Part shown: positions 1 through 5,301 of the stretch, piece after piece
Position numbering within the stretch: the first letter of the stretch is position 1
Layout of the letters: the number at the start of each line of letters is the position of its first letter
Source of the DNA: Candidatus Aerophobota bacterium
Lineage (GTDB): Bacteria > Aerophobota > Aerophobia > Aerophobales > B3-G15
Reading direction: 5' to 3'
Assembly: GCA_030607765.1 (NCBI GenBank)
Contig: JAUWJJ010000104.1
Location: 1 to 5,301 of the forward strand
Length of the DNA stretch: 5,301 nucleotides
Program-made: the position numbers and the translations under genes
Notes under the pieces: generated by a model
Told to the model about the DNA's origin: nothing
What the model saw: only the letters and a program-made list of their open reading frames with translations
The model's database searches: none

Positions 1-588
1 ACTGCCTCCTTCACTGCATATTCCTGCTATAGCTCCTACGGAACCATTGGGATTTGCCTCTTTTAATAGCCTACCATCTTTATCACAGTATCTAAAAACT
101 ATCCGGTTATCCTTTTTTAGCTTTTTTAAATTTTGAGGAGCCACATAGTAGTTTCCCTCAAAATGAGCAATGGGAATCTTTAAAACCTGTCCCCTTTGAA
201 AGATGCGGGTAAAGGGAGTGTCATTGTTTTCTACTCGAACATATACGAACCTGCAGATAAAATGAAGACTACTATTTTTTCTCATTGCACCAGGTAAAAT
301 ACCTGCCTCTAACAGAATCTGGAAGCCATTGCATATCCCAATCACCAATCCTCCCTCCCGAGCAAATCTTCCCATCCCTTTCATTACCGGGCTAAATCTG
401 GCAATAGCTCCTGTGCGCAGATAGTCTCCATAAGAGAATCCTCCGGGAAGCACGATACAATCGTAACCTTTTAAATTTTTCTCTTTATGCCAGATAAGGC
501 TAACACTTTGCCTCATTACCTCTTTTATCACATAATAGCAGTCATAATCACAATTTGATCCAGGAAAAACAACCACTCCAAATCTCAT
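1..588 (-). CDS. purQ: Phosphoribosylformylglycinamidine synthase subunit PurQ (glutaminase), 3' end beyond window
   Basis: PurQ is the glutaminase subunit of FGAM synthase. It hydrolyses glutamine and passes ammonia to PurL within the PurL-PurQ-PurS complex, the fourth step of cytoplasmic de novo purine synthesis. I translated 196 codons from ATG 588 to base 1 without a stop. The N-terminus has FPGSNCD (residues 8-14), then [15 protein letters not shown] (47-61) and the nucleophile elbow GICNGFQ with Cys86, the usual PurQ position. LPGAMRKN and an IAHFEGNYY segment follow, all typical of PurQ. Bacillus-type PurQ has about 227 residues, so roughly 30 are missing, including the expected HPE with the catalytic His and Glu. 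The start is 28 bases after the purS stop. AAGGA (593-597) lies 4 bases upstream and a stronger GAGGAG (604-609) lies 15 upstream, so the start is fixed mainly by homology. Co-transcription with purS is expected, and purL would be a natural next gene. Confidence 0.96.
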   Translation of the reverse strand, partial: MRFGVVVFPGSNCDYDCYYVIKEVMRQSVSLIWHKEKNLKGYDCIVLPGGFSYGDYLRTGAIARFSPVMKGMGRFAREGGLVIGICNGFQILLEAGILPGAMRKNSSLHFICRFVYVRVENNDTPFTRIFQRGQVLKIPIAHFEGNYYVAPQNLKKLKKDNRIVFRYCDKDGRLLKEANPNGSVGAIAGICSEGGS

Positions 589-616
589 CTTATCCTTCTC
601 TATCTCCTCACTTAAT

Positions 617-916
617 TTACCAAAAGCTACGCAGGCTCTGAGCCTCGCGGCTACCCTTACTACCCTTACCAATATCTTGGATCTCGTAAGTATAATTTTC
701 TATCACTGGATTTACTAAAAGCTTCTTGCACATATCTTCAACTTCTCTTCTTGCCTCTTTTTCATCCTTAACATTTAACTTTAGCTGTAGATACTTACCC
801 ATCCTAACTTTCCCAACTCCCTGATACCCTAAGGAATTTAGAGCATTCTTTATAGTTATTCCCTGAGGATCAGCTACTCCTTCTTTTAAGCTGATGCAGA
901 TTTTAACCTGAAGCAT
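617..916 (-). CDS. purS: Phosphoribosylformylglycinamidine synthase subunit PurS, with repeat-derived C-terminal tail
   Basis: PurS is the small structural subunit that bridges PurQ and PurL in FGAM synthase, helping ammonia channelling in purine synthesis. The protein matches the family over residues 1 to about 83: [10 protein letters not shown] near the N-terminus, [21 protein letters not shown] in the middle and [19 protein letters not shown] near the end. Two ATGs are possible. ATG 922 directly abuts GAGGAG, whereas ATG 916 sits 6 bases after it, so I chose 916, giving 99 residues ([10 protein letters not shown]). Family members I recall have about 80-85 residues. The extra tail, [15 protein letters not shown], is encoded by a 9-base tandem duplication and a REP-like hairpin at 626-654, so it is probably an insertion read through to a new stop rather than a functional domain. 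The gene lies 103 bases after guaA and 28 bases before purQ. Confidence 0.93.
   Translation of the reverse strand: MLQVKICISLKEGVADPQGITIKNALNSLGYQGVGKVRMGKYLQLKLNVKDEKEARREVEDMCKKLLVNPVIENYTYEIQDIGKGSKGSREAQSLRSFW
626..654 (-). repeat. REP-like hairpin with GTAG head inside the 3' end of purS
   Basis: On the minus strand a GTAG tetranucleotide (654-651) is followed by an imperfect hairpin. Its left arm is CGCGAGGCTC and its right arm GAGCCTGCG, with one bulged G and a tiny loop. GTAG followed by a GC-rich stem is the layout of REP sequences mobilised by RAYT (TnpA-REP) transposases. A related element in the same orientation lies at 935-959. The element is translated as part of the PurS tail. 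No transposase is in the window, so the family assignment is inference. Confidence 0.6.
652..669. repeat. Perfect 9-bp tandem duplication TACCCTTAC x2 in purS
   Basis: TACCCTTAC occurs twice head to tail (652-660 and 661-669) on the plus strand, directly beside the REP-like hairpin and sharing its GTAG bases. In the purS frame it gives the repeated residues KGS-KGS. A slippage event or a duplication made on insertion of the neighbouring repeat would both explain it. Confidence 0.75.
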
Positions 917-922
917 TGTCAT

Positions 923-928
923 CTCCTC
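923..928 (-). promoter_or_regulatory. Ribosome binding site of purS (decides the start)
   Basis: GAGGAG on the minus strand is 6 bases upstream of ATG 916 but touches ATG 922 with no spacing. The 6-base spacing is functional and the zero spacing is not, so the start at 916 is preferred. The REP-like stem at 937-954 ends 8 bases upstream of this site. Confidence 0.8.
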
Positions 929-934
929 AAATAA

Positions 935-959
935 GACACAGACTAAAGCCTGTGGCTAC
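935..959 (-). repeat. REP-like hairpin with GTAG head upstream of purS
   Basis: Reading the minus strand from 959, GTAGC is followed by CACAGGCT, a TT loop and AGTCTGTG. This is an 8-bp stem with one G-T wobble. It shares the GTAGCC head, the AGGCT core and orientation with the element at 626-654, so the two bracket purS about 305 bases apart. There is no T-run after the stem, so it is not a typical terminator. It lies in the guaA-purS leader just before the purS ribosome site and could affect mRNA stability or translation. Confidence 0.6.
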
Positions 960-975
960 CTTAAAGAACCCAACT

Positions 976-1016
976 AACGTTGTATGTAGATGTAGAACCT
1001 CGGATTTTGAACGTTG
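976..1016. repeat. Spaced direct repeat AACGTTG in the guaA-purS gap
   Basis: AACGTTG occurs at 976-982 and again at 1010-1016. Between them is a tandem TGTAGATGTAGA (985-996). Together with the REP-like hairpin this fills the 103-base gap after guaA. I see no ORF, promoter or T-run terminator in the gap. The 7-bp repeat could be the edge of an old small insertion, or chance. Confidence 0.3.
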
Positions 1017-1019
1017 AAT

Positions 1020-2573
1020 TTACTCCCACTCAATAGTGCTGGGTGGTTTAGAACTAATATCGTAAACCACTCTGTTTACTCCCTCAACCTCGTTAATAAT
1101 ACGGTGGGATATTTTCTCTAAAAGATCATAGGGAAGGTGAGCCCAATCAGCAGTCATTCCATCTAAACTGGCCACTACTCTAAGAGCAATAGTGTACTCA
1201 TAGGTGCGCTTGTCCCCCATCACTCCCACACTTTTTACCGCTAATAAAACAGGGAAAGATTGCCAGATTTGAGAATAACCCTGGTAGGATTCCATCTCTT
1301 CCCTCATTCTAATATCAGCCTCACGCAAAATCTTTAAACGAGCCCGGGTAACCTCACCCACAATTCTTACAGCAAGACCGGGCCCAGGAAAAGGCTGTCG
1401 GTTAATAATTCTTTTCGGGAGACCCAACTCTTTTCCCAAAACCCTCACCTCATCCTTAAACAAATCCTTCAAGGGTTCAATTAGCTTAAGGTGCATCTTG
1501 GCAGGTAAACCTCCCACATTATGATGAGATTTAATAGTGGTAGAAGGTCCCCCTTTAGCTGAGCGTGATTCAATTATATCAGGATAAAGGGTTCCTTGAG
1601 CTAAAAAATCTATTTTCCCTAATCTCTTAGCCTCCTCTACAAAGACCTTAATGAACTCATCCCCAATAATTTTTCTCTTTTTCTCTGGATCAACTACTCC
1701 CTTAAGCTTGGTTAAAAACCTATTTTCCGCATTAACATAGTGAAGATTAAAATGAAAGTATTCTCTAAGGGTATTTATCACATCTTCTATCTCTCCCTGG
1801 CGAAGAAGACCATTATTAACAAATATGCACTCTAAGTTTTTCCCAATAGCTTTGTTTATCAGCATAGCCGTTACTGAAGAATCAACTCCTCCACTTAAGG
1901 CACAAATTACCCTACTCCTGCCCACCTTCTTTTTTATCTTATCAATAGAGTGATTTACAAAGTGGCTCATTGTCCAATCACCCAAGCATCCACAAACCTT
2001 AAAGAGAAAATTTTGAATTATTTTTCCTCCCTGAGGTGTATGAACTACCTCGGGATGAAATTGAACTCCATAAATCTTTCTTTTTTTATCTCTCATACTG
2101 GCTATTTTGCAATTCTCAGTATGAGCTATAACTTTAAAATCAGAGGGAAGATTTACTATCTGGTCTTTATGGCTCATCCAAGCCACTGTATATTGAGGGA
2201 GCTGGTAAAACAAATCCTGATGATCATCAATGTAGAGATCGCTTTTCCCATATTCTCTTCTTTGAGAGGGAAGAACCTTTCCTCCAAAAAGATGAGCCAA
2301 AAGCTGCGCACCATAGCAGATACCTAATATGGGAATTCCAAGCTGAAAAATCTTTAGGCTGGGCAGGGGAGAACTTTCTTCAGATACACTGGCCGGGCCA
2401 CCGGAAAGAATAATTCCCCTGGGCTTTAACCGGGCAAGCTTTGAGGCTGATATATCGTAAGGAAAAAGCTCACAGTAAACTTTACTTTCCCTTACCCGTC
2501 TCAAAATTAACTGATTATACTGAGAACCAAAATCTAATATGGCCACCATTTCCTTAAAGGGTTTTTGAGGCAA
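1020..2573 (-). CDS. guaA: GMP synthase (glutamine-hydrolysing), fused GATase and ATP-pyrophosphatase
   Basis: GuaA converts XMP, glutamine and ATP into GMP, the last step of guanine nucleotide synthesis in the cytoplasm. With the TTG 2573 start the protein has 517 residues, normal for bacterial GuaA. Residues about 9-195 are the class I glutaminase: LDFGSQY near the N-terminus, nucleophile Cys86 in GICYGAQ, and His173 and Glu175 in VQFHPE. The ATP-pyrophosphatase domain follows with the P-loop SGGVDSS (227-233), then [18 protein letters not shown] and SHHNVGGLP. The C-terminal dimerisation and XMP-binding part holds [10 protein letters not shown] and ends in the canonical [12 protein letters not shown] 2573 is chosen because AAGGAG lies exactly 6 bases upstream; ATG 2549 (MVAILDFG) has an AAGGA only 1 base away. 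The gene follows hisF by 47 bases that are mostly a palindromic repeat. All catalytic motifs are present. Archaeal forms are usually split, which supports a bacterial host. Confidence 0.97.
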   Translation of the reverse strand: MPQKPFKEMVAILDFGSQYNQLILRRVRESKVYCELFPYDISASKLARLKPRGIILSGGPASVSEESSPLPSLKIFQLGIPILGICYGAQLLAHLFGGKVLPSQRREYGKSDLYIDDHQDLFYQLPQYTVAWMSHKDQIVNLPSDFKVIAHTENCKIASMRDKKRKIYGVQFHPEVVHTPQGGKIIQNFLFKVCGCLGDWTMSHFVNHSIDKIKKKVGRSRVICALSGGVDSSVTAMLINKAIGKNLECIFVNNGLLRQGEIEDVINTLREYFHFNLHYVNAENRFLTKLKGVVDPEKKRKIIGDEFIKVFVEEAKRLGKIDFLAQGTLYPDIIESRSAKGGPSTTIKSHHNVGGLPAKMHLKLIEPLKDLFKDEVRVLGKELGLPKRIINRQPFPGPGLAVRIVGEVTRARLKILREADIRMREEMESYQGYSQIWQSFPVLLAVKSVGVMGDKRTYEYTIALRVVASLDGMTADWAHLPYDLLEKISHRIINEVEGVNRVVYDISSKPPSTIEWE

Positions 2574-2579
2574 AATTTT

Positions 2580-2585
2580 CTCCTT
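2580..2585 (-). promoter_or_regulatory. Ribosome binding site of guaA (supports TTG start)
   Basis: AAGGAG on the minus strand is 6 bases upstream of TTG 2573, ideal spacing. A TTG further upstream at 2606 lies inside the palindrome loop and has no such site. The palindrome at 2590-2620 ends 4 bases upstream, so its stem could influence ribosome access. Confidence 0.65.
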
Positions 2586-2589
2586 ATCT

Positions 2590-2623
2590 ACCCCGTTAGA
2601 TAGCAAACATCTAACGGGGTTTA
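2590..2623. repeat. Palindromic repeat, copy 1 (hisF-guaA junction)
   Basis: A perfect 12-bp inverted repeat: ACCCCGTTAGAT (2590-2601), a 7-base loop and ATCTAACGGGGT (2609-2620). With the trailing TTA it matches copy 2 in hisF at 30 of 34 positions. Read on the minus strand, the element begins TAAACCCC, and that TAA is the hisF stop codon. There is no T-run after the stem, so it is not a standard terminator. The same unit in two places, once within a coding sequence, marks it as a dispersed repeat. Confidence 0.85.
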
Positions 2624-3415
2624 TATCCTCATCGTAATCCCTCTTTGCTTTAAATACTTTTTTGTCTGTCCTATAGTATATTTTTTATAATGAAATATAG
2701 AGGCAATCAAGGCAGCGGAAGCTTCTCCCTCTTTAAACACCTCATAGATATGCTCCAGAGTTCCCGCTCCTCCTGATGCTACTACCGGAATGTTAACCAG
2801 ATCGGCAACGGTCCTGGTGAGATTAATATCATAACCTTCTTTTGTTCCATCTTTATCCATACTGGTTAAAAGGATTTCTCCAGCTCCTAACTCTTCAACT
2901 TTCCTGGCCCATTTTAGGACATCAATTCCCGTAGGAGTTCTTCCCCCATAAATATAAACTTCCCACTGAAAATTACTATTTACCCTGTTAGATAGCGAAT
3001 ATTTAACGGGGTTTACCTCTTTAGCATCTATAGCTACCACTATACACTGTTTGCCAAATTTCTCAGCTGCTCTTTTTATTAAGTAAGGGTCCCTTACCGC
3101 TGTTGTATTAATGGAAACCTTATCAGCGCCGGCATTGAGAAGATTACGAATATCTTTCAGATTCCTTATCCCGCCTCCTACAGTAAGGGGCATAAAAACT
3201 TCCTCGGCAGTTTTTTCTACCACATCAATAATGATATCTCTTCTCTCAGGGGAAGCGGTAATATCCAGGAAAGTAAGCTCATCCGCCCCCTCACCCTCAT
3301 AAATTTTGGCATTTTCTACAGGGTCACCTGCATCTTTGAGCTTTACAAAATTTATCCCCTTAACTACTCTTCCCTCCATAACATCTAAACAAGGGATTAT
3401 TCTCTTAGTTAACAT
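2621..3415 (-). CDS. hisF: Imidazole glycerol phosphate synthase cyclase subunit HisF, with palindrome-encoded loop insertion
   Basis: HisF uses ammonia delivered by HisH to turn PRFAR into imidazole glycerol phosphate and AICAR, the fifth step of histidine synthesis. The 264-residue (beta/alpha)8 barrel starts RIIPCLDV with catalytic Asp11. GGG (80-82) and ASGGAG (213-218) bind the substrate phosphates, and the second catalytic Asp130 lies in VAIDAK. Right after it, residues about 133-150 form a loop roughly a dozen residues longer than in family members such as Thermotoga HisF (253 residues, from memory). Residues 135-145 of this loop ([11 protein letters not shown]) are encoded by a palindromic repeat. 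Downstream, GGRTPTG and [16 protein letters not shown] are conserved, so the barrel is otherwise intact. The start ATG 3415 overlaps the hisH end by 11 bases, suggesting translational coupling. The TAA stop comes from the second palindrome copy. Confidence 0.97.
   Translation of the reverse strand: MLTKRIIPCLDVMEGRVVKGINFVKLKDAGDPVENAKIYEGEGADELTFLDITASPERRDIIIDVVEKTAEEVFMPLTVGGGIRNLKDIRNLLNAGADKVSINTTAVRDPYLIKRAAEKFGKQCIVVAIDAKEVNPVKYSLSNRVNSNFQWEVYIYGGRTPTGIDVLKWARKVEELGAGEILLTSMDKDGTKEGYDINLTRTVADLVNIPVVASGGAGTLEHIYEVFKEGEASAALIASIFHYKKYTIGQTKKYLKQRGITMRI
2982..3015. repeat. Palindromic repeat, copy 2, inside hisF in frame
   Basis: ACCCTGTTAGAT (2982-2993), a 7-base loop and ATTTAACGGGGT (3001-3012) form a 12-bp stem with two G-T wobbles on the plus strand. 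It agrees with copy 1 at 30 of 34 bases, including the loop start AGC and the trailing TTTA. On the minus strand it is read in the hisF frame as [11 protein letters not shown] without a stop. Copy 1 read in the same frame would give [11 protein letters not shown], so this frame of the element is naturally open. The behaviour resembles the coding palindromic elements known from Rickettsia, although I see no sequence relation to them. Confidence 0.85.
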
Positions 3416-4025
3416 TTTTAGTTAGATTTCCAAATTTTCTTAAAATTTTCAATCCTAACTTTTGAGACTTTTCAGGGTGGAACTGGCAAGCAAAAATGTT
3501 ATCTTTCCATACACTGGAGGCAAACTCGACGCCATAATAAGTGGTAGTAGCTATTACCCCTTTATCATCAGGGACTACATAATAGGAGTGAACAAAGTAA
3601 AAGTAAGATTCATCAGGAGTATCTTTTAGCAAAGGACAGGTTTTCTTAATTTTTACGGTATTCCAGCCCATATGAGGAATTTTTATTTCCTTTTGTAGAG
3701 GAAAATGAACTACCCTACCCTTTATTATATTAAGACCCCTGGACTTACCAAACTCTTCACTTTCACTGAAGAGGATTTGCATGCCAAGGCAAATTCCTAA
3801 AAAAGGACGACCAGAGGCAACAAAATTAAGAATGGGTTGAATTAGTTCTCTCTCTTTAAGATTTCTCATACAATCCCTGAAAGAGCCTACTCCCGGTAAA
3901 ACTAATCCCCGAGATTCCTTGATTTTAGCAAAATCCCTGGTAATCAAAACCTCACATCCTACTTTTTTTAACCCCTTTTCTACGCTTTTAAGATTTCCCA
4001 TTCCATAATCTACAACAGCAATCAT
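3405..4025 (-). CDS. hisH: Imidazole glycerol phosphate synthase glutaminase subunit HisH
   Basis: HisH hydrolyses glutamine and feeds ammonia through the HisF barrel to make imidazole glycerol phosphate and AICAR. The protein has 206 residues, a normal length. It begins [15 protein letters not shown], followed by LVLPGVGSF (41-49), the nucleophile elbow GICLGMQ with Cys79, the HisH-typical IPHMGWN (116-122) and FVHSYY (144-149), and the catalytic pair His183 and Glu185 in QFHPEKS. The triad is complete. ATG 4025 has AGGA 5 bases upstream and matches the family N-terminus. The gene is the first after a 212-base gap that contains a promoter-like sequence, so hisH may head its own transcription unit running through hisF, guaA, purS and purQ. 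Its last 11 bases overlap hisF. Confidence 0.97.
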   Translation of the reverse strand: MIAVVDYGMGNLKSVEKGLKKVGCEVLITRDFAKIKESRGLVLPGVGSFRDCMRNLKERELIQPILNFVASGRPFLGICLGMQILFSESEEFGKSRGLNIIKGRVVHFPLQKEIKIPHMGWNTVKIKKTCPLLKDTPDESYFYFVHSYYVVPDDKGVIATTTYYGVEFASSVWKDNIFACQFHPEKSQKLGLKILRKFGNLTKNVN

Positions 4026-4030
4026 AGTTA

Positions 4031-4036
4031 TCCTCT
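4031..4036 (-). promoter_or_regulatory. Ribosome binding site of hisH
   Basis: AGAGGA on the minus strand, with its AGGA core 5 bases before ATG 4025, is a clear Shine-Dalgarno site and confirms the HisH start at MIAVVDYG. Confidence 0.75.
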
Positions 4037-4093
4037 CAAAACAGATAGTTGCCGCTAATCATTGAGTAGGTTTTAACTTTTATCTGTCTGTTG

Positions 4094-4121
4094 ATAATAA
4101 CAAATTCAAAGTGACTGTCAA
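4094..4121 (-). promoter_or_regulatory. Sigma70-like promoter facing hisH
   Basis: On the minus strand a perfect -35 box TTGACA (4121-4116) is followed after 16 bases by TATTAT (4099-4094), five of six bases of the -10 consensus. Transcription would begin near 4087, about 60 bases before the hisH ATG. The 16-base spacer is slightly short but acceptable. It suggests that hisHF-guaA-purSQ can be transcribed independently of carB. A weaker alternative, TTGACC (4164-4159) with TATTAT (4139-4134), has a 19-base spacer. Confidence 0.55.
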
Positions 4122-4141
4122 ACAAATGACTTTATAATAAT

Positions 4142-4168
4142 GTGTTTAACGCGGCTGGGGTCAAACAC
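4142..4168. other. Hairpin of uncertain role between carB and hisH
   Basis: GTGTTTAA (4142-4149) and TCAAACAC (4161-4168) pair as an 8-bp arm, with one G-T wobble in the minus-strand RNA, around an 11-base GC-rich loop. It lies upstream of the hisH promoter and after carB. No T-run follows on the minus strand, so I do not call a terminator. The adjoining GGGGTCAAACACTGACATTT has the look of a mobile-element end, but this is only an impression. Confidence 0.3.
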
Positions 4169-4208
4169 TGACATTTAACAAGAAAGGTTGAGGTAAATAT
4201 ATAAAGGT

Positions 4209-4268
4209 GGTATATTGAGAACCAAAATCTAAAATGGCTACTCAGTCTTTATACATTCTTTGTCTCCT
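4209..4268 (-). pseudogene. Remnant of a guaA 5' end overlapping the end of carB
   Basis: On the minus strand AGGAG (4268-4264) is 7 bases before ATG 4256. The frame then reads M-Y-K-D, a TGA stop (4244-4242), and then [11 protein letters not shown] (4241-4209), after which it no longer resembles GuaA. The 30 bases 4241-4212 match the intact guaA (2546-2517) at 27 positions, and the three differences are all synonymous third-codon positions. Residues just before also look alike: YKD here, FKE in GuaA. The following Thr fits the common GuaA SQYT motif better than the intact copy's SQYN. I read this as the broken start of a guaA that once followed carB with a short overlap. It is not translatable as a functional protein. 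Confidence 0.7.
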
Positions 4269-5301
4269 ATATATTCCTGAATGGATTTAACCGAAAAATC
4301 ACCTTTTAATATGGATTCTATTCCATTGACAGCTGCCTGGGCACCTTGAATTGTAGTTATACAGGGTATCCCTCGCATAACTGCTGAGTTTCTAATGGGT
4401 TTCATATCGGATTGGCCTTTTTGCCCTGAAGGGGTATTGATAATAAGTTTTATCTGGCCCGTGGTTACGAGTTCTAAAATTCTGACATCACCTTCTCCAA
4501 TTTTACCAACCATTTTTACTTCAATGTTGTTAGAACGCAGGACCCTAACTGTCCCTTTTGTGGCAATGATTTCAAAATTCATATCATAAAGTTTCTTAGC
4601 AATAAATACTATATCTCTTTTATCGTCGTTTTTAACGCTTATAAAAACCTTGCCGCTAGTAGGAAGGGCCTGGCCTGCGGCAATTTGAGACTTATAGAAA
4701 GCAACTCCAAATGAATAATCTATACCCATCACCTCACCTGTTGACTTCATCTCCGGGCCAAGCAGTATGTCCACACCAGAAAATCTTGAGAAAGGCAATA
4801 CAGATTCTTTAACAGCTATATGGCTTACTTTTTTTTCTTCTAAAAATCCGCACTCGGATAGTTTTTTTCCGGCCATGACCTTAGCTGCTTTCTTTGCCAA
4901 AGGAATTCCTGTTGCCTTACTTACAAAAGGCACTGTCCTTGAGGCCCTGGGATTGACTTCTAAAACATAAACGATATCGTTTTTTACAGCGAACTGTATA
5001 TTTAATAATCCTTTGATATTTAATTCTTTAGATATTATATAGGTATATTCCCTTATAGTATCTATGATATTGTCACCTAACGTATGTGGCGGTAAGACGC
5101 AAGCGGAATCTCCTGAATGAATGCCCGCTTCTTCTATGTGTTCCATAATACCGCCAATTATCGTAATCTCGCCATCAGATACTGCGTCAACATCCACTTC
5201 AACAGCACCTTCTAAAAATTTGTCTATCAGGACAGGACGTTTCTCTGAAGTATCTTCTGTCTCTTTGATAAACTCATCAAGAGATTTTTCATTATAAACT
5301 A
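4238..5301 (-). CDS. carB: Carbamoyl phosphate synthase large subunit CarB, C-terminal part only
   Basis: CarB makes carbamoyl phosphate from bicarbonate, two ATP and ammonia released by CarA, feeding pyrimidine and arginine synthesis. The frame is open from the window edge (first full codon at 5299) to TAG 4238-4240, giving 353 residues. GTG 5197 is an internal Val codon, not a start. The visible part covers the end of the second ATP-grasp half: FLEGAVEVDVDAVSDGE (residues 28-44), GGIMEHIEEAGIHSGDSAC, and EVNPRASRTVPF (114-125), whose Glu and Asn bind metal in the family. LLGPEMKSTGEVMG follows. From about residue 216 comes the MGS-like allosteric domain, with ATKGT and the INTPSG segment, ending in SVKSIQEY. 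By comparison with about 1,070-residue homologues, some 730 N-terminal residues lie outside. Its last bases overlap the guaA remnant. Confidence 0.97.
   Translation of the reverse strand, partial: VYNEKSLDEFIKETEDTSEKRPVLIDKFLEGAVEVDVDAVSDGEITIIGGIMEHIEEAGIHSGDSACVLPPHTLGDNIIDTIREYTYIISKELNIKGLLNIQFAVKNDIVYVLEVNPRASRTVPFVSKATGIPLAKKAAKVMAGKKLSECGFLEEKKVSHIAVKESVLPFSRFSGVDILLGPEMKSTGEVMGIDYSFGVAFYKSQIAAGQALPTSGKVFISVKNDDKRDIVFIAKKLYDMNFEIIATKGTVRVLRSNNIEVKMVGKIGEGDVRILELVTTGQIKLIINTPSGQKGQSDMKPIRNSAVMRGIPCITTIQGAQAAVNGIESILKGDFSVKSIQEYIGDKECIKTE

Noticed and set aside
1950..2327. Plus-strand 125-codon open frame within guaA
   Set aside because: It lies opposite strongly conserved GuaA glutaminase and P-loop codons, resembles no family and has no clear ribosome site; it is a shadow of guaA.
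2574..2606. TTG 2606 as the guaA start (528 residues)
   Set aside because: It lies in the loop of the palindromic repeat with no Shine-Dalgarno site, and its first residues are repeat-encoded; TTG 2573 has AAGGAG at 6 bases.
2590..2620. Rho-independent terminator between hisF and guaA
   Set aside because: The stem is strong but no T-run follows in the direction of transcription, and a near copy sits inside hisF, so it is a dispersed repeat.
3111..3302. Plus-strand 63-codon open frame within hisF
   Set aside because: It is antisense to the conserved HisF barrel and has low-complexity composition; it is a shadow frame.
4242..4244. TGA read as a sense codon (alternative genetic code) in the guaA-like frame after carB
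   Set aside because: Reading through TGA still loses GuaA likeness after SQYT and soon reaches another stop; a broken gene is simpler. Five of the genes end in TAA or TAG and purQ's end is not visible, so stop-codon use neither supports nor excludes recoding.
4395..4970. Two plus-strand short open frames (4395-4589 and 4767-4970) within carB
   Set aside because: Both are antisense to conserved CarB motifs and show no family likeness or ribosome site of their own.
5195..5197. GTG 5197 as the start of a 319-residue protein
   Set aside because: The CarB frame and homology continue upstream to the window edge, so this is an internal Val codon.
1..5301. CRISPR array, tRNA, rRNA or purine riboswitch
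   Set aside because: I saw no regularly spaced direct repeats, no cloverleaf or rRNA-like stretch, and no conserved purine aptamer in the short gaps.

Overview
The window is a bacterial chromosomal segment with every gene on the minus strand. In transcription order (right to left) it reads carB (3' two-fifths or less), a short broken copy of the start of guaA, hisH, hisF, guaA, purS and purQ (5' part). The fused two-domain GuaA, the clear Shine-Dalgarno sites and the separate PurS/PurQ subunits point to a bacterium rather than an archaeon, where GuaA is usually split. The DNA is AT-leaning and carries short palindromic repeats in and between genes. This resembles genomes of uncultured candidate phyla, but I cannot place it taxonomically from this sequence alone.

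Right part (4238-5301): carB ends here; its start lies beyond the window. Overlapping its last codons is a remnant of a guaA 5' end: a Shine-Dalgarno site, an ATG, an in-frame TGA and then codons for [11 protein letters not shown] before homology stops. The gap to hisH (4026-4237) holds that remnant, a weak hairpin and a good sigma70-like promoter facing hisH.

Middle (1020-4025): hisH and hisF overlap by 11 bases and encode the two subunits of imidazole glycerol phosphate synthase. HisF carries an extra loop of about a dozen residues encoded by a palindromic repeat, just after catalytic Asp130. A second copy of that repeat lies between hisF and guaA, supplies the hisF stop codon and ends 4 bases before the guaA ribosome site. 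guaA is complete and probably starts at TTG 2573.

Left part (1-1019): purS is flanked by two REP-like hairpins with a GTAG head. One lies just upstream of its ribosome site; the other is read through as an abnormal C-terminal tail. purQ follows after 28 bases and runs off the window, about 30 residues short.

Metabolically, all the enzymes use glutamine-derived ammonia. HisH, GuaA and PurQ are triad glutaminase units, and CarB receives ammonia from CarA. HisHF releases AICAR, which enters the purine pathway; PurQ/PurS work with PurL earlier in the same pathway, and GuaA makes GMP at its end. The most notable signals are the intragenic palindrome in hisF, the REP-derived tail of PurS and the guaA remnant after carB, which suggests that hisHF was placed between carB and guaA by recombination.
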